From Alphaproteobacteria bacterium (GTDB lineage: Bacteria; Pseudomonadota; Alphaproteobacteria; UBA9655), in NCBI GenBank assembly GCA_019752515.1, contig JAIEMB010000016.1:1-64000 (forward strand): 64,000 nt of DNA, written 5' to 3'. Under the pieces are notes generated by a model, which did not search any database, was not told the DNA's origin, and saw nothing but the letters and a program-made list of their open reading frames with translations. Positions 61,883 to 64,000 of the stretch are shown in pieces; the stretch's first letter is position 1; every line of letters begins with the position of its first letter. The position numbers were made by a program, and so were the translations under genes.

Positions 61883-62222
61883 TTAATAAATCTATAACGC
61901 TAGAATTATAGTTAGGTATTACGTTTGAATACAATAAAAATATTATATAAAAAATATAATTGCAAATTTTGTTGTAAACGTAAGTATAATTTTGAAATTA
62001 GATTTCAATGTTATTATGACTCCAATAACGAACGTTCATTATTATTTCCCCCTCAATGATAGGATTTCTAAGAGAAACTTCTTGTCCCCAATAAAAGACT
62101 TTATTGTATTACTAACATCTCACTAGATTCACATGAAGCTCAAATTTTTTCCCCGCCATTTTAACGAATTCTGGTAGGAAAATAGCGCTAAATGGTTTTT
62201 CCTATATGTTTTTCTACCTAAC
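61883..62222. other. Intergenic region, nothing recognised
   Basis: AT-rich; may contain the decayed 5' end of the outer-membrane pseudogene, but no readable protein remains. Confidence 0.45.
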
Positions 62223-62678
62223 TCAAGTCGCTTCTAGCACATCTTCTACGTGGCCGGAAATACTTACTTTCCGCCAAATTTTATTGATTTTTCCTTCTTC
62301 ATCAATTAAAAATGTTGATCTTTCAATTCCAAAATACTTACGACCATACATAGATTTTTCAACCCAAACCCCATAAGCTTCACAAACTTTCCCATCTTCG
62401 TCAGAAGCTAAAGTAAAATTAATTTGTTCTTTTTCTTTAAATTTCTCATGACTTCTGATAGAGTCCTTCGAAATGCCAATAATGATTGTATTCTTTTTAT
62501 CGAATTGAGATTTATAATCTCTGAAGGAACAGGCTTCTTTAGTACAGCCTGAGGTGGCATCTTTAGGATAGAAATAGATAATGGCCTTTTTACCCCGTAA
62601 TGAAGAGAGTGTAATACTTTTTCCCCCCTCAATTGGGAGTGTAAAATTGGGAGCTATATCACCAACAAATAGTGTCAT
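62223..62678 (-). CDS. bcp: Thioredoxin-dependent peroxiredoxin (Bcp/PrxQ)
   Basis: 151 aa. Reduces hydroperoxides with electrons from thioredoxin. Peroxidatic Cys45 and resolving Cys50 in 'DATSGCTKEACSFRD' define the atypical 2-Cys Bcp group; 'FYPKDATSGC' and 'GIERSTFLIDEEGKI' are typical. Divergent from the DUF3971-like gene; only 32 nt separate the starts. Confidence 0.94.
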   Translation of the reverse strand: MTLFVGDIAPNFTLPIEGGKSITLSSLRGKKAIIYFYPKDATSGCTKEACSFRDYKSQFDKKNTIIIGISKDSIRSHEKFKEKEQINFTLASDEDGKVCEAYGVWVEKSMYGRKYFGIERSTFLIDEEGKINKIWRKVSISGHVEDVLEAT

Positions 62679-62710
62679 GAATCACCTCCTATGTATGTTT
62701 CGGAGTTCTC

Positions 62711-64000
62711 GTGTATAAATTAAAACTTACCTTACCCCCTTTCTTAAAAAAAGGTATCTTCTCAAAAAAAATAATTCTCTTTTTCTTTGAATTTCTAGGA
62801 TCCCTTTTAGGACTTTTGAGTGTGCTTTTACTCCTTCTCCTTGGACGTCTTTCCATGGGCCCCCTAAATCTTGATTTTTTGACTGCGGATATTGAGGACG
62901 CTTTAAGCGCTCCTCAAATTGGGATAAATGCTTCAATTAAAGAGACTCAACTTGTTTGGCATAGATGGAACCGTCCGTTTGAAATTGAACTTGTAAACGT
63001 TCAGCTTAAAAAAGGGGAGAACCCACATTGGTTAAGAATTGAACATGTGGGTGTTTCTTTACGTCTTTTTCATCTTTTGATTGGAAATGTTTCTTTAAAA
63101 CAACTCCGTATTTATAGGCCTCATATTCTTCTTGAAAGAGATGAGTCGGGTTCATTTTCATTAGGTTTTGGTGAGTCAAAACCTGATCAAGAATTTTCCT
63201 TTGAAGAAATCGCTCCTCTTTTAGCCTTAGGAGGTTCAAATCCTGCTCTTGGTAAGATTAATGACCTCAGTAAAATTTCAATTATTGAAGCTGACATTCT
63301 TTTAAAAGATGAGGAGGAAAACCAGTCTTGGGAACTTCCTCGTTCTACTCTTGTTTTAAAACGCCACATACATGGATTTCAAACTGAACTCACCTTAAAT
63401 CCAAAAAAAGGTTATGGTTCCTTTACTCTAGGCTTAGCCCATCAATTGGGTTCAGCCCGTTTTGATGTTTTCGCCAATTTTAACCACATCTCTTTTAAAA
63501 ATTTGATTGAAAAAGATCGCCCTGTGCTAAGCCTTCCTCAGGCAAAAGACATGACTATGGATGATATCTTAAATTTTTTTCAACACTGGGACATTCCCTT
63601 AAATGGTAATGCCCATTTAGCATTCATTCCTAAAACAGCCCAACTCATCGAAGGGGCTTGTAATATTGATATGGGGAAAGGAGAGTTGGATTTGTCCTTA
63701 GCAACACTTCTTCCTCTTCCCATCGCTTCAGGAAACTTAACTGCTCTTGTCTCACCTCATTCTATTGAACTAAAGAATGCTTCTCTCTTATCAGACGAAA
63801 TGCTTTTACACCTTTCTGGAAATCTTGCTTCTCCCTCATCTCCTTTAGGGTTAAAAAACCTATTTGAACCAGGACAAGTGTTAGAAGTTCAAGGCAAGGT
63901 TGAAGATTTACTTTTAGATCATCTTGCGGCGCTTTGGCCTCAAAATCTTGCACACCTCGCTCGAGAGTGGCTCACCCAAAATCTGCGAAAAGGAACATTA
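62711..64000 (+). CDS. AsmA/DUF3971-like inner-membrane envelope protein, 5' part (runs off right edge)
   Basis: GTG start at 62711 with CGGAG 6 nt upstream; 430 codons seen, no stop before the edge. One N-terminal membrane helix ('FLGSLLGLLSVLLLLLLGRL', about 26-45), then a large periplasmic beta-rich region: 'GRLSMGPLNLDFLTADIEDA', 'LRIEHVGVSLRLFHLL', 'VSLKQLRIYRPHILLERDES', 'HWDIPLNGNAHLAF'. This pattern is that of AsmA-like/YhdP (DUF3971) proteins, which form grooves for lipid transfer between membranes. Confidence 0.78.
   Translation, partial: MYKLKLTLPPFLKKGIFSKKIILFFFEFLGSLLGLLSVLLLLLLGRLSMGPLNLDFLTADIEDALSAPQIGINASIKETQLVWHRWNRPFEIELVNVQLKKGENPHWLRIEHVGVSLRLFHLLIGNVSLKQLRIYRPHILLERDESGSFSLGFGESKPDQEFSFEEIAPLLALGGSNPALGKINDLSKISIIEADILLKDEEENQSWELPRSTLVLKRHIHGFQTELTLNPKKGYGSFTLGLAHQLGSARFDVFANFNHISFKNLIEKDRPVLSLPQAKDMTMDDILNFFQHWDIPLNGNAHLAFIPKTAQLIEGACNIDMGKGELDLSLATLLPLPIASGNLTALVSPHSIELKNASLLSDEMLLHLSGNLASPSSPLGLKNLFEPGQVLEVQGKVEDLLLDHLAALWPQNLAHLAREWLTQNLRKGTL

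Overview
The window looks like a chromosomal segment of an AT-rich, host-associated alphaproteobacterium, most likely a Holosporales/Rickettsiales-type endosymbiont (the amoeba-associated Paracaedibacter/Odyssella lineages are the closest picture I have; this placement is inference). Support comes from a MucR/Ros regulator, SdhE, RmuC, a ComEC without a metallo-beta-lactamase domain, KdsB (so an LPS outer membrane), a GTA/HK97-like head gene set, giant PATR-type autotransporters, and many small secreted proteins.

Layout. 1-11620: tandem minus-strand autotransporters (one running off the left edge, one complete at 2776 aa) with a barrel remnant between them. 11726-23203: a minus-strand phage/GTA-like cluster read right to left: portal, prohead protease, HK97 capsid, head-tail connector, head-tail adaptor, DUF3168 tail completion protein, four unassigned proteins (171, 609, 69 and 289 aa), a 174-aa tail-like protein, SleB-type lysin, 3-TM holin. 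I see no terminase and no tape measure. This cluster is interrupted on the opposite strand by five plus-strand genes: an EamA transporter and four small signal-peptide proteins (three of them Cys- and/or Pro-rich). Four of the five start just upstream of a phage gene start, so the cluster is divided into units headed by divergent promoters.

23672-34604: general metabolism and transport (triple-domain Aas acyltransferase/acyl-ACP synthetase, exonuclease III, LysR regulator plus MHS transporter, another MFS transporter, a glycosyltransferase, a CBS protein). 34883-40301: a more AT-rich accessory stretch with a DnaA-N-like orphan domain, an unexplained three-gene set (444-aa unknown, S-adenosylhomocysteinase-like protein, SAM methyltransferase), and MucR. 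40485-46639: a MazG/outer-membrane-barrel fusion, a very basic exported protein, ComEC, PpiD. 47069-49249: an autotransporter cut short next to an IS4-type transposase fragment. 49408-64000: MutM, an orphan CdiI-like immunity protein, tRNA-Thr, SdhE, an exported papain-like protease, DUF4139 protein, RmuC, NupC, MiaA, KdsB, a Cys-rich cyanovirin-like exported protein, a Bcr/CflA transporter, a broken outer-membrane protein gene, Bcp peroxiredoxin, and the start of an AsmA/DUF3971-like envelope protein.

The accessory content is mostly surface or exported: autotransporters, lectin-like and protease-like exported proteins, and small Cys-rich peptides, consistent with life in contact with a eukaryotic host. 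The most unusual organisation is the phage-derived cluster carrying antiparallel secreted-protein genes at its internal promoters. All family assignments were made by reading the translated sequence; no database search was run.
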